A DNA stretch of 15,449 bases from Actinomycetes bacterium (lineage in GTDB: Bacteria; Actinomycetota; Actinomycetes; Actinomycetales; Cellulomonadaceae): contig JAJYTJ010000088.1 of NCBI GenBank assembly GCA_021793115.1, positions 1 to 15,449 of the forward strand. The letters are read 5' to 3'. The position numbers and the translations under genes were made by a program. Under the pieces are notes generated by a model that was given only the letters and a program-made list of their open reading frames with translations, was not told where the DNA came from and ran no database searches. Positions 6,649 to 14,213 of the stretch are shown in pieces; position 1 is the stretch's first letter, and every line of letters begins with the position of its first letter.

Positions 6649-7203
6649 TTGACTTTTGCCCCTGACACGGAGGCTGCGCTGCAGGCCGCGGTCGCCCTGG
6701 TCAACACCGGCCTGCGCCGCGACGGCACCGACGCCATGGCGTCGGTGGCCGACCTGGACCGGTTCTACACCGAGTACGGCTACACCGGCCGGCACGACCG
6801 CAGCGACGACGAGGTGGCCCAGGTGCGGGCCGTGCGCGAGCGCCTGCGACCGCTGTTCTCCGCGGGGCGCGACGAGGCCGCGGAGATGGTCAACGCCATG
6901 CTCCGGGAGGCGCAGGCGCTGCCGTACCTCACGCGGCACGACCAGTGGGACTGGCACCTGCACGCCGCCCCGCTCGACGCGCCCGTGGCCCAGCGCGTCA
7001 TCGTCGAGGCGGCGATGGCGTTCGTCGACGTCATCCGCTCCGACGAGTACGGCCGCGTCGCCGTGTGCGAGGCGGCCGACTGCCAGGCCGTGCTCGTCGA
7101 CCTGTCGCGCAACCGGTCCCGGCGCTTCTGCGACGTCAACAACTGCGCGAACCGCGCCCACGTCGCCGCGTACCGCGCCCGCCGAGCCGCCGACCCGGCC
7201 TGA
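6649..7203 (+). CDS. ABATE/CGNR zinc-finger domain protein, probable transcriptional regulator
   Basis: A 184-residue protein. Residues about 10-130 match the helical ABATE-type (DUF1470) stress-sensing N-terminal region. The C-terminus (140-179) is a CGNR zinc finger with four cysteines at 140, 145, 161 and 166 and the closing NCANRAHVAAYRARR. The usual Gly of CGNR is Ala here, but all four cysteines and the basic end are kept, so zinc binding and DNA binding are plausible. Such proteins are thought to be actinobacterial transcription factors, with few targets known. Translation starts at TTG 6649 with AGGAG 5 bases upstream. It diverges from the EamA transporter gene, the usual arrangement of a local regulator and its target, and is followed 55 bp later by the esterase gene. 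Confidence 0.85.
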   Translation: MTFAPDTEAALQAAVALVNTGLRRDGTDAMASVADLDRFYTEYGYTGRHDRSDDEVAQVRAVRERLRPLFSAGRDEAAEMVNAMLREAQALPYLTRHDQWDWHLHAAPLDAPVAQRVIVEAAMAFVDVIRSDEYGRVAVCEAADCQAVLVDLSRNRSRRFCDVNNCANRAHVAAYRARRAADPA

Positions 7204-7244
7204 GCCGGCGACCACCGACCCGTGCGCGGCACGGGACCGTGACC

Positions 7245-7250
7245 TAGCGT
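7245..7250 (+). promoter_or_regulatory. Putative -10 element immediately upstream of the esterase gene
   Basis: TAGCGT ends 8 bases before ATG 7259, a spacing that would give a leaderless or nearly leaderless transcript. GGAGAG (7251-7256) between them could instead be a short-spaced ribosome binding site. No clear -35 is visible. Confidence 0.35.
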
Positions 7251-7258
7251 GGAGAGCC

Positions 7259-8335
7259 ATGTGGGGACCGCAGAGCACTGCCGTGCTCGTCACGGCGATC
7301 GTGCTCGCGGTCGCCGCCGTCACCGGGACGCTCGTCGCGTGGGGGCGCGTGCGCGGGCCCGCCACGCTGCGCGTCGCCCAGCGGGTGGGGCTCGTGCTGC
7401 TGTGCCAGGTGACGGCCGTCGCGGTGGTCGGCACCGCGATCAACCGCCTCGACGGCTTCTTCGCCACGTGGACCGACGTCGGCGGGATCTTCAAGGACGT
7501 CGGCGGGACCGTGCCCACCGCGACCCACGCCGCGGGCACCGGGACGCTCGCCGAGGCGGTGGGCGAGACCACGCGTGGCCCCTTCCACTGGTCCGGCGGG
7601 CTCTGGCGGGCGCGACTGCACGGGACCGCCTCGGACGTCACGGGCGACGTGCTCGTGTGGACGCCGCCGGGCTACGACCCGCGGCGGCCGGGCGGCTACC
7701 ACGTGCTGCTCGCGCTGGCCGGCTACCCCGGCACCCCCGTGACCACCGTCAACGGGCTCGAGCTGCCCGCCGCGATCACGTCCCGCGTGGCCGCCGGGCG
7801 GCTGCCGCCCACGCTCGTCGTCACCGCCTTGACCCACCTGCACGGGCAGAACTGGGACTGCGCCGACGTGCCGGGTGGCCCCCGCGTGGCCACCTGGCTC
7901 ACGCACGACGTGGCCGGCGCCGTCGGCGCGAGCTTCGACGTGGCGCCCGGCCGGTGGACCGCGATCGGCACCTCGACCGGCGCCTACTGCGCCGCCCACC
8001 TGGCCCTCACCGATCCGGCCCACGTCGGCGCCGCCATCGCCATCGCGGGCGAGAACGCCGCCGACTCCCCCGCCCTCGTGCGCGCGCTCGGCGCGCACGC
8101 CACCGACCTGCGCACGCTGGCCGCCGCCGGCACCAGCCCGCCGGTGGCGCTGTTCGTCGCGGGCAGCCGGCAGGACGGCGCCACCGCCGCCGACGCGCGG
8201 TCGCTCGCGGCGGCCGCGGCCCACGGCGTCGCCGTGACCGTGCGGGTGCGCGACTCCGGCGGCCACGTGTGGCCGGTGTGGGCGGCGATGGCCGCCGAGG
8301 GCCTCGACTGGCTGGGCGGCCACGAACCGGGCTGA
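7259..8335 (+). CDS. Membrane-anchored alpha/beta-hydrolase, esterase (PF00756-like) family
   Basis: A 358-residue protein. Two hydrophobic segments, about 8-28 and 40-60, precede a hydrolase domain from about 100, which probably faces outward. The domain has GDVLVWTPPGYD, the strand HVLLALAGYPG, and the nucleophile elbow GTSTG with Ser239. FVAGSRQDG gives Asp306 as a possible acid, and SGGHVWPVW gives His336. The layout resembles the esterase-D / antigen-85-like PF00756 family, which includes carboxylesterases and acyltransferases acting on lipids or glycans. The substrate is unknown. ATG 7259 follows TAGCGT and GGAGAG directly. It lies between the CGNR gene and valS in the same direction, but valS has its own putative -10, so an operon is not required. 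Confidence 0.82.
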   Translation: MWGPQSTAVLVTAIVLAVAAVTGTLVAWGRVRGPATLRVAQRVGLVLLCQVTAVAVVGTAINRLDGFFATWTDVGGIFKDVGGTVPTATHAAGTGTLAEAVGETTRGPFHWSGGLWRARLHGTASDVTGDVLVWTPPGYDPRRPGGYHVLLALAGYPGTPVTTVNGLELPAAITSRVAAGRLPPTLVVTALTHLHGQNWDCADVPGGPRVATWLTHDVAGAVGASFDVAPGRWTAIGTSTGAYCAAHLALTDPAHVGAAIAIAGENAADSPALVRALGAHATDLRTLAAAGTSPPVALFVAGSRQDGATAADARSLAAAAAHGVAVTVRVRDSGGHVWPVWAAMAAEGLDWLGGHEPG

Positions 8336-8375
8336 GCCGGCCCGACACGCGGCACACCCGCACCCGGCGGTCTGC

Positions 8376-8381
8376 GAAAAT
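8376..8381 (+). promoter_or_regulatory. Putative -10 element for a leaderless valS transcript
   Basis: GAAAAT is the only AT-rich hexamer in the 53-bp gap and ends 7 bases before ATG 8389. No Shine-Dalgarno sequence precedes that ATG. This spacing is the one expected for leaderless mRNAs, which are common in actinobacteria. The -35 is not recognisable. There is no room for a T-box leader. Confidence 0.45.
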
Positions 8382-8388
8382 GGCCCCC

Positions 8389-11028
8389 ATGGCCGATGTC
8401 ACCCCGCCGCAGAGCCCTGCCCCCGCGACCCTCGTCGCGCGCGCGGTACCCGAGAAGGTCTCGCTCGACGGGATCGAGGAGCGCTGGGCGGGCGCGTGGC
8501 AGGAGCAGGGCACGTACGCCTTCGACCGGTCGAGGACGCGCGAGCAGGTCTTCTCGATCGACACGCCGCCGCCCACCGTGTCCGGCTCGCTGCACGTGGG
8601 CCACGTGTTCAGCTACACGCACACCGACGTGGTCGCGCGGTTCAAGCGCATGCGGGGCGCCGAGGTGTTCTACCCCATGGGCTGGGACGACAACGGCCTG
8701 CCGACCGAGCGTCGTGTGCAGAACTACTACGGCGTGCGCTGCGACCCGTCGCTGCCCTACGTGGAGGGGTTCGTGCCGCCGCACGAGGGCACCGATGGGA
8801 AGACGGTCAAGGCGGGCGACCAGGTGCCCGTCTCGCGCCGCAACTTCATCGAGCTGTGCGTCCGGCTGTCGCAGGACGACGAGCGTCAGTTCGAGGCGCT
8901 GTGGCGCCGGCTCGGGCTGTCGGTCGACTGGTCCATGACGTACCAGACCATCGGCGACCACGCCCGCGCGGTGGCCCAGGTGGCCTTCCTGCGAAACCTG
9001 GCCCGCGGCGAGGCGTACCAGGCCGAGGCCCCCGGCCTGTGGGACGTCACGTTCCAGACGGCCGTGGCGCAGGCCGAGCTCGAGGCACGCGACTACCCCG
9101 GGTTCTTCCACCGGGTGGCGTTCCACCGTCCCGACGGGTCACCCGTCCACATCGAGACCACGCGGCCCGAGCTGCTGCCGGCGTGCGTCGCGCTGATCGC
9201 GCACCCGGACGACGAGCGCTACCAGCACCTCTTCGGCACCACCGTGACCAGCCCCGTGTTCGGCGTCGAGCTGCCCGTGCTCCCGCACCACCTCGCCGAG
9301 CCGGACAAGGGCGCGGGCATCGCCATGTGCTGCACCTTCGGCGACCTCACCGACGTGCAGTGGTGGCGCGAGCTGCAGCTACCGACGCGCTCGGTCGTCG
9401 GCCGGGACGGCCGCATCCACCGCGACACCCCCGACTGGATCACCTCGGACGAGGGCCGGGCGGCGTACGGCGAGCTCGCGGGCAAGACGACGTACTCGGC
9501 CCGCGAGGCGGTCGTCGCGCAGCTGCGGGCCACCGGCGACCTCGCCGGCGAGCCGACCGCCACGCAGCGCAAGGCCAACTTCTACGAGAAGGGCGACAAG
9601 CCCCTCGAGATCGTCACGAGCCGGCAGTGGTACCTCCGCAACGGCGGGCGCGACGAGGACCTGCGCTCGGCGCTCCTGGCGCGCGGCGCCGAGCTGGGCT
9701 GGAACCCCGAGTTCATGCGCGTGCGCTACGAGAACTGGGTCGGCGGCCTCACCGGCGACTGGCTCGTCAGCCGGCAGCGCTTCTTCGGCGTGCCCTTCCC
9801 GGTCTGGTACCCGCTCGACGAGGCCGGCGAGCCGGACCACGACCACCCGCTGGTGCCCGACGAGGCCGCGCTGCCCGTCGACCCCTCGTCGGACGTCCCG
9901 CCCGGCTACCGCGCCGACCAGCGCGACGTGCCCGGCGGCTTCACGGGCGACCCCGACATCATGGACACGTGGGCGACGAGCTCGCTCACGCCCCAGATCG
10001 CCGGCGGCTGGCTGGCCGACGAGGACCTCTTCGCGCGGGTGTTCCCCATGGACCTGCGCCCCCAGGCGCAGGACATCATCCGCACCTGGCTGTTCTCCAC
10101 GGTGGTGCGCTCGCACCTCGAGTTCGGCTCGCTGCCGTGGGAGCACGCCGCCATCAGCGGCTTCATCCTCGACCCCGACCGCAAGAAGATGAGCAAGTCC
10201 AAGGGCAACGTGGTCACGCCCATGGACCTGCTCGTCGAGCACGGCTCGGACGCGGTGCGGTACTGGGCGGCCTCGGCGAAGCTCGGCACCGACGCGGCGT
10301 TCGAGGTCGGCCAGATGAAGATCGGCCGCCGCCTGGCGATCAAGGTGCTCAACGCCTCCAAGTTCGCGCTCTCGTTCGGCGACGTCGCGCTGGACCCGGC
10401 GCTCGTCACGGACCCGCTGGACCGCGCGATGCTCGCCGGCCTGGCCGACGTGGTGGACGGCGCGACGGCGGCGCTCGAGGCCTACGACCACACCCGCGCA
10501 CTCGAGCTCACCGAGTCGTTCTTCTGGACGTTCTGCGACGACTACCTCGAGCTCGTCAAGGACCGCGCCTACGGCGCCGACGGCGACCTGGCGGCCGCGC
10601 GGTCGGCGCGCGCCGCGCTCGGCCTCGCGCTGGACGTGCTGCTGCGGCTCTTCGCCCCGGTGCTGCCGTTCGCGACCGAGGAGGTCTGGTCGTGGTGGCG
10701 CGCCGGCTCGGTGCACCGGCAACCGTGGCCCGAGCCGAGCGGCCTGCGAGCGGCCGCCGCGGGCGCCGACCCCGGCGTGGTCGCCGCGGCCGGCGGCGCG
10801 CTCGCGGCGCTGCGCAAGGTGAAGTCGGAGGCCAAGGTCTCGATGCGCACGCCGATCCTCGCGGCGACGCTCGCGCTCCCCGCCGCGCTGCGCCCGGGCG
10901 TCGAAGCCGCGCTGGGCGACGTGCGGGCGGCCGGCCGGGTCACCGGCCCGCTCGGGCTGGTGGACGACGAGGTCGACGCGCCGGTGGCGCGCGACGCGGA
11001 GCTCGGGGAGGCCGAGGCGCGGTCCTGA
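8389..11028 (+). CDS. valS: Valine--tRNA ligase (type-2 ValRS)
   Basis: A class I aminoacyl-tRNA synthetase of 879 residues that charges tRNA-Val with valine in the cytoplasm. The HIGH motif is HVGH at 69-72, preceded by DTPPPTVSGSL, and KMSKS is at 600-604. The segment GWDDNGLPTERRVQNYYGVRCDPSLPY is characteristic of the archaeal-like type-2 ValRS found in many actinobacteria rather than the E. coli type. The CP1 editing domain lies roughly at 200-400, and an anticodon-binding region lies around 680-800. No long C-terminal coiled-coil arm is visible, as expected for type 2. I prefer ATG 8389; an in-frame ATG at 8380 would add three residues and overlaps the putative -10. It is followed by the acyl-CoA synthetase gene 54 bp later. 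Confidence 0.96.
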   Translation: MADVTPPQSPAPATLVARAVPEKVSLDGIEERWAGAWQEQGTYAFDRSRTREQVFSIDTPPPTVSGSLHVGHVFSYTHTDVVARFKRMRGAEVFYPMGWDDNGLPTERRVQNYYGVRCDPSLPYVEGFVPPHEGTDGKTVKAGDQVPVSRRNFIELCVRLSQDDERQFEALWRRLGLSVDWSMTYQTIGDHARAVAQVAFLRNLARGEAYQAEAPGLWDVTFQTAVAQAELEARDYPGFFHRVAFHRPDGSPVHIETTRPELLPACVALIAHPDDERYQHLFGTTVTSPVFGVELPVLPHHLAEPDKGAGIAMCCTFGDLTDVQWWRELQLPTRSVVGRDGRIHRDTPDWITSDEGRAAYGELAGKTTYSAREAVVAQLRATGDLAGEPTATQRKANFYEKGDKPLEIVTSRQWYLRNGGRDEDLRSALLARGAELGWNPEFMRVRYENWVGGLTGDWLVSRQRFFGVPFPVWYPLDEAGEPDHDHPLVPDEAALPVDPSSDVPPGYRADQRDVPGGFTGDPDIMDTWATSSLTPQIAGGWLADEDLFARVFPMDLRPQAQDIIRTWLFSTVVRSHLEFGSLPWEHAAISGFILDPDRKKMSKSKGNVVTPMDLLVEHGSDAVRYWAASAKLGTDAAFEVGQMKIGRRLAIKVLNASKFALSFGDVALDPALVTDPLDRAMLAGLADVVDGATAALEAYDHTRALELTESFFWTFCDDYLELVKDRAYGADGDLAAARSARAALGLALDVLLRLFAPVLPFATEEVWSWWRAGSVHRQPWPEPSGLRAAAAGADPGVVAAAGGALAALRKVKSEAKVSMRTPILAATLALPAALRPGVEAALGDVRAAGRVTGPLGLVDDEVDAPVARDAELGEAEARS

Positions 11029-11055
11029 CCCGGGCGGTGGCAGCCGCACTAAGGT
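11025..11055 (+). promoter_or_regulatory. Possible promoter of the acyl-CoA synthetase gene
   Basis: CTGACC (11025-11030) and TAAGGT (11050-11055) are separated by 19 bases. TAAGGT fits TANNNT; the -35 match is partial and overlaps the valS stop codon. A start near 11062 would leave a leader of about 20 bases containing AGGAG (11073-11077). Confidence 0.4.
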
Positions 11056-11082
11056 CGTCACACCCGCCTCACAGGAGTCCTC

Positions 11083-12903
11083 ATGGACGAGTCCGCCTCC
11101 CCCTCGCTCGGCACCTACACCGCCGCCCTGTCCATCCCCGGGATGGTGGCCGAACGCCTGGCCCGTGACCCGGACGGCGTCTTCCTCGAGCGGGGCGCCG
11201 GCATGGGCGGCACGTGGGTGCCGATGACCGTCGCGGCCTTCGTCGCGGAGGTCACCTCGGTCGCCAAGGGGCTCGTGGCCTGCGGGATCGAGCCGGGCGA
11301 CCGCGTGGGCATCATGAGCCGCACGCGGTACGAGTGGACGCTCGTCGACTTCGCCTGCTGGGCGGCCGGCGCGGTCGGGGTGCCCATCTACGAGACGTCC
11401 GCCGCCGAGCAGGTGCGGTGGATCGCCGGCGACTCGGGGACCCGGCTCGTGGTCGTCGAGACCGCGGCGCACGCCGCCGTCGTCGCGCAGGTGCGTGACG
11501 AGCTGCCCGACCTCACCGACGTCCTGGTGCTCGACGAGGACGCGATCGCCACGCTCGTCGCGCGCGGCGCGGCCGCGGGCGTCACCGACGAGGAGATCCG
11601 GCGCCGCTCGGCGCTCGCCGACGGCGCCACGCTCGCGACGATCATCTACACGTCCGGCACGACGGGCCGCCCCAAGGGCGTCGAGCTCACGCACGGCAAC
11701 TTCGTCTCGCTGACGCGCGAGGGCGCCACCGGGCTGGCCGAGGTCTGCGCCAAGCCGTACTCGCGGACCCTGCTCTTCATGCCCCTGGCGCACGTGTTCG
11801 CACGCTTCATCGAGGTGCTGGCGCTGTCGTCGGGCCACGTGCTGGGCCACACGCCGGACACCCGCAACCTCATCGCGGACATGGCGACGTTCAAGCCGAC
11901 GTTCGTGCTCGCGGTGCCCCGCGTGTTCGAGAAGGTCTACAACTCGGCCGAGCAGAAGGCCGGCTCCGGCTTCAAGCTGCGCCTGTTCCGCTGGGCCGCC
12001 AAGGTGGCCATCACCTACTCCCGCGCCCTGGACACGCCGGCCGGCCCCGGCGCCGGCCTCAAGGCGATGCACGCCCTCGCCGGCGTGCTCGTCTACAGCA
12101 AGGTCCGCGCCGCGCTCGGCGGCCGCTGCGAGTACGCCGTGTCGGGCGGCGCGCCGCTGGGCGAGCGGCTCGGGCACTTCTTCCGCGGCGTCGGCGTGCA
12201 CGTGCTCGAGGGCTACGGCCTCACGGAGACCACCGCGCCGACCGCCGTCAACCGCCCCGAGCTCACCAAGGTCGGCACCGTGGGCCCCGCGTTCCCGGGG
12301 ACGGCGCTGCGCGTGGACGACGAGGGCGCGATCTGGGTCAAGGGCCCGCACGTGTTCCGCGGCTACCGCGGCATGCCCGAGGAGACCGCGAGCGTGCTCG
12401 TCGACGGCTGGTTCCAGACCGGCGACCTGGGCTCGCTCGACGCCGAGGGCTACCTGACGATCACCGGCCGCAAGAAGGAGCTCATCGTCACCGCCGGCGG
12501 CAAGAACGTGGCCCCCGCACTGCTCGAGGACCGGCTGCGCGGCCACCCGCTCGTCAGCCAGGTGGTCGTCGTGGGCGACCAGCGCCCGTTCATCGGGGCC
12601 CTCGTCACGCTCGACGCGGAGATGCTGCCCGGCTGGCTGTCCATGCACGGCCTGCCCCCCATGGACGTGCCGACCGCCGCGCGCGACCCGCGTGTGCTCG
12701 AGGCCCTCGACCGGGCCGCCGCGCGGGCGAGCCAGGTGGTCTCGCGCGCCGAGTCGATCCGCAAGGTCCGGGTGCTCACCACGGACTTCACGGAGGCCAA
12801 CGGCTACCTCACGCCGTCGCTCAAGGTGAAGCGCGCCGCGGTGCTCAAGGACTTCGCCGCGGAGATCGACGCGCTCTACGTGGACACCCGGCCCGGTCGT
12901 TGA
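11083..12903 (+). CDS. Long-chain fatty acid--CoA ligase (AMP-binding, FadD15-like)
   Basis: A 606-residue member of the ANL adenylating superfamily. It activates fatty acids with ATP to acyl-AMP and transfers them to CoA at the membrane face. The P-loop IIYTSGTTGRPKG lies at 187-199 and the A5 motif YGLTETTAP at 378-386. GDL with the ribose-binding Asp is at 447-449, and GRKKELIVTAGGKN at 462-475 is the hinge and A8 region. The C-terminal LTPSLKVKR carries the catalytic Lys at 581. Length and motif spelling match actinobacterial FadD15/long-chain synthetases. ATG 11083 has AGGAG 5 bases upstream. It follows valS by 54 bp and converges on the baeRF-family gene. Confidence 0.93.
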   Translation: MDESASPSLGTYTAALSIPGMVAERLARDPDGVFLERGAGMGGTWVPMTVAAFVAEVTSVAKGLVACGIEPGDRVGIMSRTRYEWTLVDFACWAAGAVGVPIYETSAAEQVRWIAGDSGTRLVVVETAAHAAVVAQVRDELPDLTDVLVLDEDAIATLVARGAAAGVTDEEIRRRSALADGATLATIIYTSGTTGRPKGVELTHGNFVSLTREGATGLAEVCAKPYSRTLLFMPLAHVFARFIEVLALSSGHVLGHTPDTRNLIADMATFKPTFVLAVPRVFEKVYNSAEQKAGSGFKLRLFRWAAKVAITYSRALDTPAGPGAGLKAMHALAGVLVYSKVRAALGGRCEYAVSGGAPLGERLGHFFRGVGVHVLEGYGLTETTAPTAVNRPELTKVGTVGPAFPGTALRVDDEGAIWVKGPHVFRGYRGMPEETASVLVDGWFQTGDLGSLDAEGYLTITGRKKELIVTAGGKNVAPALLEDRLRGHPLVSQVVVVGDQRPFIGALVTLDAEMLPGWLSMHGLPPMDVPTAARDPRVLEALDRAAARASQVVSRAESIRKVRVLTTDFTEANGYLTPSLKVKRAAVLKDFAAEIDALYVDTRPGR

Positions 12904-12914
12904 CGGGCACCGGC

Positions 12915-12994
12915 ACCCGCGTCACCGGCCGGCGCTAGCCGAGCGAGCGCACCCACCGGCGTCACCGGCCGGCGCTAGCCGAGCGAGCGCACCC
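12915..12994. repeat. 40-bp tandem duplication at the 3' end of the baeRF-family gene
   Basis: 12915-12954 and 12955-12994 are two head-to-tail copies of a 40-bp unit that differ at one base (12918 C, 12958 G). The right copy contains the last codons and TAG stop of the minus-strand baeRF gene; the left copy repeats them just past the stop. Each copy holds a small hairpin, GCGCT with AGCGC. Confidence 0.97.
12932..12990. terminator. Possible bidirectional terminator made of two repeated hairpins
   Basis: Each copy of the 40-bp duplication has GCGCT and AGCGC arms around a 9-base loop (12932-12950 and 12972-12990). They sit between the convergent acyl-CoA synthetase and baeRF genes. The stems are only 5 bp and there is no U-tract. 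Confidence 0.25.
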
Positions 12995-14162
12995 GGTTCC
13001 GGTCGGCCGACTGCGACAGCAGCGAGCCGCTCGGCGTCGAGCCGTCCGTCCAGCGCAGCAGCGCCCCCACGCCGTCCTGCGGGCTGGCCTCGCCCTCCTC
13101 GGCCACCGTCACGCCCGCGTCCTGGCCCAGCGCCGCCCGCACGAGCGCGACGTGCGCGATCATCCGGCGAGGCGGCGCCGTCAGCCCGAGCGCGTCGAGG
13201 TCGCCCGCGCCGACCGCCAGCTGCAGCGGCTCGTCGCCCACCCACAGCTCGCGCGTCGCCAGCGCACCCTCGAGCGCGCCGACCGCCAGCACCAGCTCGG
13301 CGACCTGGCCCCGCTGCAGCACCTCGACCACGTCCCGCAGCCCGCTGACGGCCACGTCGCCCCGCCCGCGCGCCTGCGCGAACCGCGCCAGCACGGCCCC
13401 GCGCCGGCGGGCCCGGAACGCGGCGGCCTCCTGGCGCAGGCGCGCCGTGAACGCCTCCTCGCGCACCCCCTCGCCCCGGCCGCCTCCCGGGACCTCGCAC
13501 AGGCGCTCACGGACCGCCTGCCCCACGCCGTCCTTGACGAGCACCACGGTGCGCACGTCGCCCGTGAGCACCACGAGGTCCGGGGCGTCCTGCGCCACCG
13601 CCGTGTCGAGCGCCCGGGCGATCGCCTCGGCGTTGCGCTGCCACGAGTCCTCCGCGCGCGTCTGCGCGCGCCGGGCCAGGTCGCCCTCGCGCGTCTTGTG
13701 CACGTCGTCGTGCCCGCCGGTCACCGTGGTGGTCTCCGGCATGCGGTGCCGCTCGCCCGTCGTCAGCCGGGTGAGGTCCGCGCCCGTGCGGTCCACGGCG
13801 ACGACGAGCAGCCGGACAGCCTCCTCGGCGGCCCGGACCACGGGCAGCAGCGCCGGCACGGGGCCGACGTCGAGGCGCGAGGTGGTCGGCGGCGCGGACA
13901 GCAGCCGGTCGACGAGGATGCCGTGCGCGTCGGCGACGAGGACGCGGCCATGCGGGTCGTGGCGGCCATCCGGCACCGCCAGGCGCTCGCCGATCTCGTC
14001 GAGCACCGCGGGGTCCACCTCGGGCGGCGCCGCGCGCCGCAGGCCTTTCCACCGCTCCGCGGTGTCCTGCTCGAGCCCGGTTCCGGCCGGCGACGCGTCG
14101 ACGTACACCGTGGTGAAGGGACCCGGGCGGCCCAGCAGGGGCTTGAGCGCATGCAGCTGCAT
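12975..14162 (-). CDS. Bacterial archaeo-eukaryotic release factor family 2 protein (Rv2629/Balon-like ribosome hibernation factor)
   Basis: A 395-residue protein similar to mycobacterial Rv2629 and annotated as baeRF family 2 or Vms1/Ankzf1-like. It shows the three-part layout of eRF1/Pelota relatives: an N-terminal domain (about 1-140, opening with FTTVYVDASP and later ILVDRLLSAPP), a central RNase H-like domain (about 145-265, with EDSWQRNAEAIARAL and DLVVLTGDVR), and an L7Ae-like domain (about 270-360, GLRDVVEVLQRGQVAELVLAV). No GGQ tripeptide is present, so classical peptide release is unlikely. Members of the Balon/Rv2629 group bind the ribosomal A site in dormant cells, in some cases with EF-Tu; that role is inferred here from similarity. 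ATG 14162 has GGAGG 5 bases upstream. It follows lacI by 50 bp. Its last codons and stop lie in a duplicated 40-bp unit. Confidence 0.87.
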   Translation of the reverse strand: MQLHALKPLLGRPGPFTTVYVDASPAGTGLEQDTAERWKGLRRAAPPEVDPAVLDEIGERLAVPDGRHDPHGRVLVADAHGILVDRLLSAPPTTSRLDVGPVPALLPVVRAAEEAVRLLVVAVDRTGADLTRLTTGERHRMPETTTVTGGHDDVHKTREGDLARRAQTRAEDSWQRNAEAIARALDTAVAQDAPDLVVLTGDVRTVVLVKDGVGQAVRERLCEVPGGGRGEGVREEAFTARLRQEAAAFRARRRGAVLARFAQARGRGDVAVSGLRDVVEVLQRGQVAELVLAVGALEGALATRELWVGDEPLQLAVGAGDLDALGLTAPPRRMIAHVALVRAALGQDAGVTVAEEGEASPQDGVGALLRWTDGSTPSGSLLSQSADRNRVRSLG

Positions 14163-14201
14163 CGGCACCTCCGCGACGAGGCACCCCGCCGGCTGCCCGG
14201 T

Positions 14202-14213
14202 GGGGCGTTCCCC
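14202..14213 (-). terminator. Small hairpin at the lacI stop codon
   Basis: GGGG (14202-14205) and CCCC (14210-14213) enclose CGTT, and flanking bases extend pairing to about 7 bp with one bulge. On the minus transcript the stem takes in the lacI TAG. It could weakly separate lacI from the baeRF gene; there is no U-tract. Confidence 0.25.

Noticed and set aside
7271..7290. CTGCCGTGCTCG near 7279, shared with the 2717-2772 hairpin
   Set aside because: It lies in the esterase coding sequence without the rest of the hairpin, so it is probably coincidence.
7249..8388. A continuous frame that would join the valS frame to a long N-terminal extension across the esterase gene
   Set aside because: The esterase reading frame is clearly the coding one there, and ValRS similarity begins after ATG 8389.
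8336..8388. Possible T-box riboswitch upstream of valS
   Set aside because: The gap is only 53 bp, too short for a T-box, and no stem or T-box sequence is seen.
9379..12648. A 1089-codon minus frame opposite valS and the acyl-CoA synthetase gene
   Set aside because: Antisense to two strongly conserved enzymes and without any motif; an artefact of codon bias.
12904..12974. The 40-bp duplication as a phage attachment site or target-site duplication
   Set aside because: The copies are directly adjacent with nothing between them and no integrase or tRNA gene is present; simple tandem duplication explains it.
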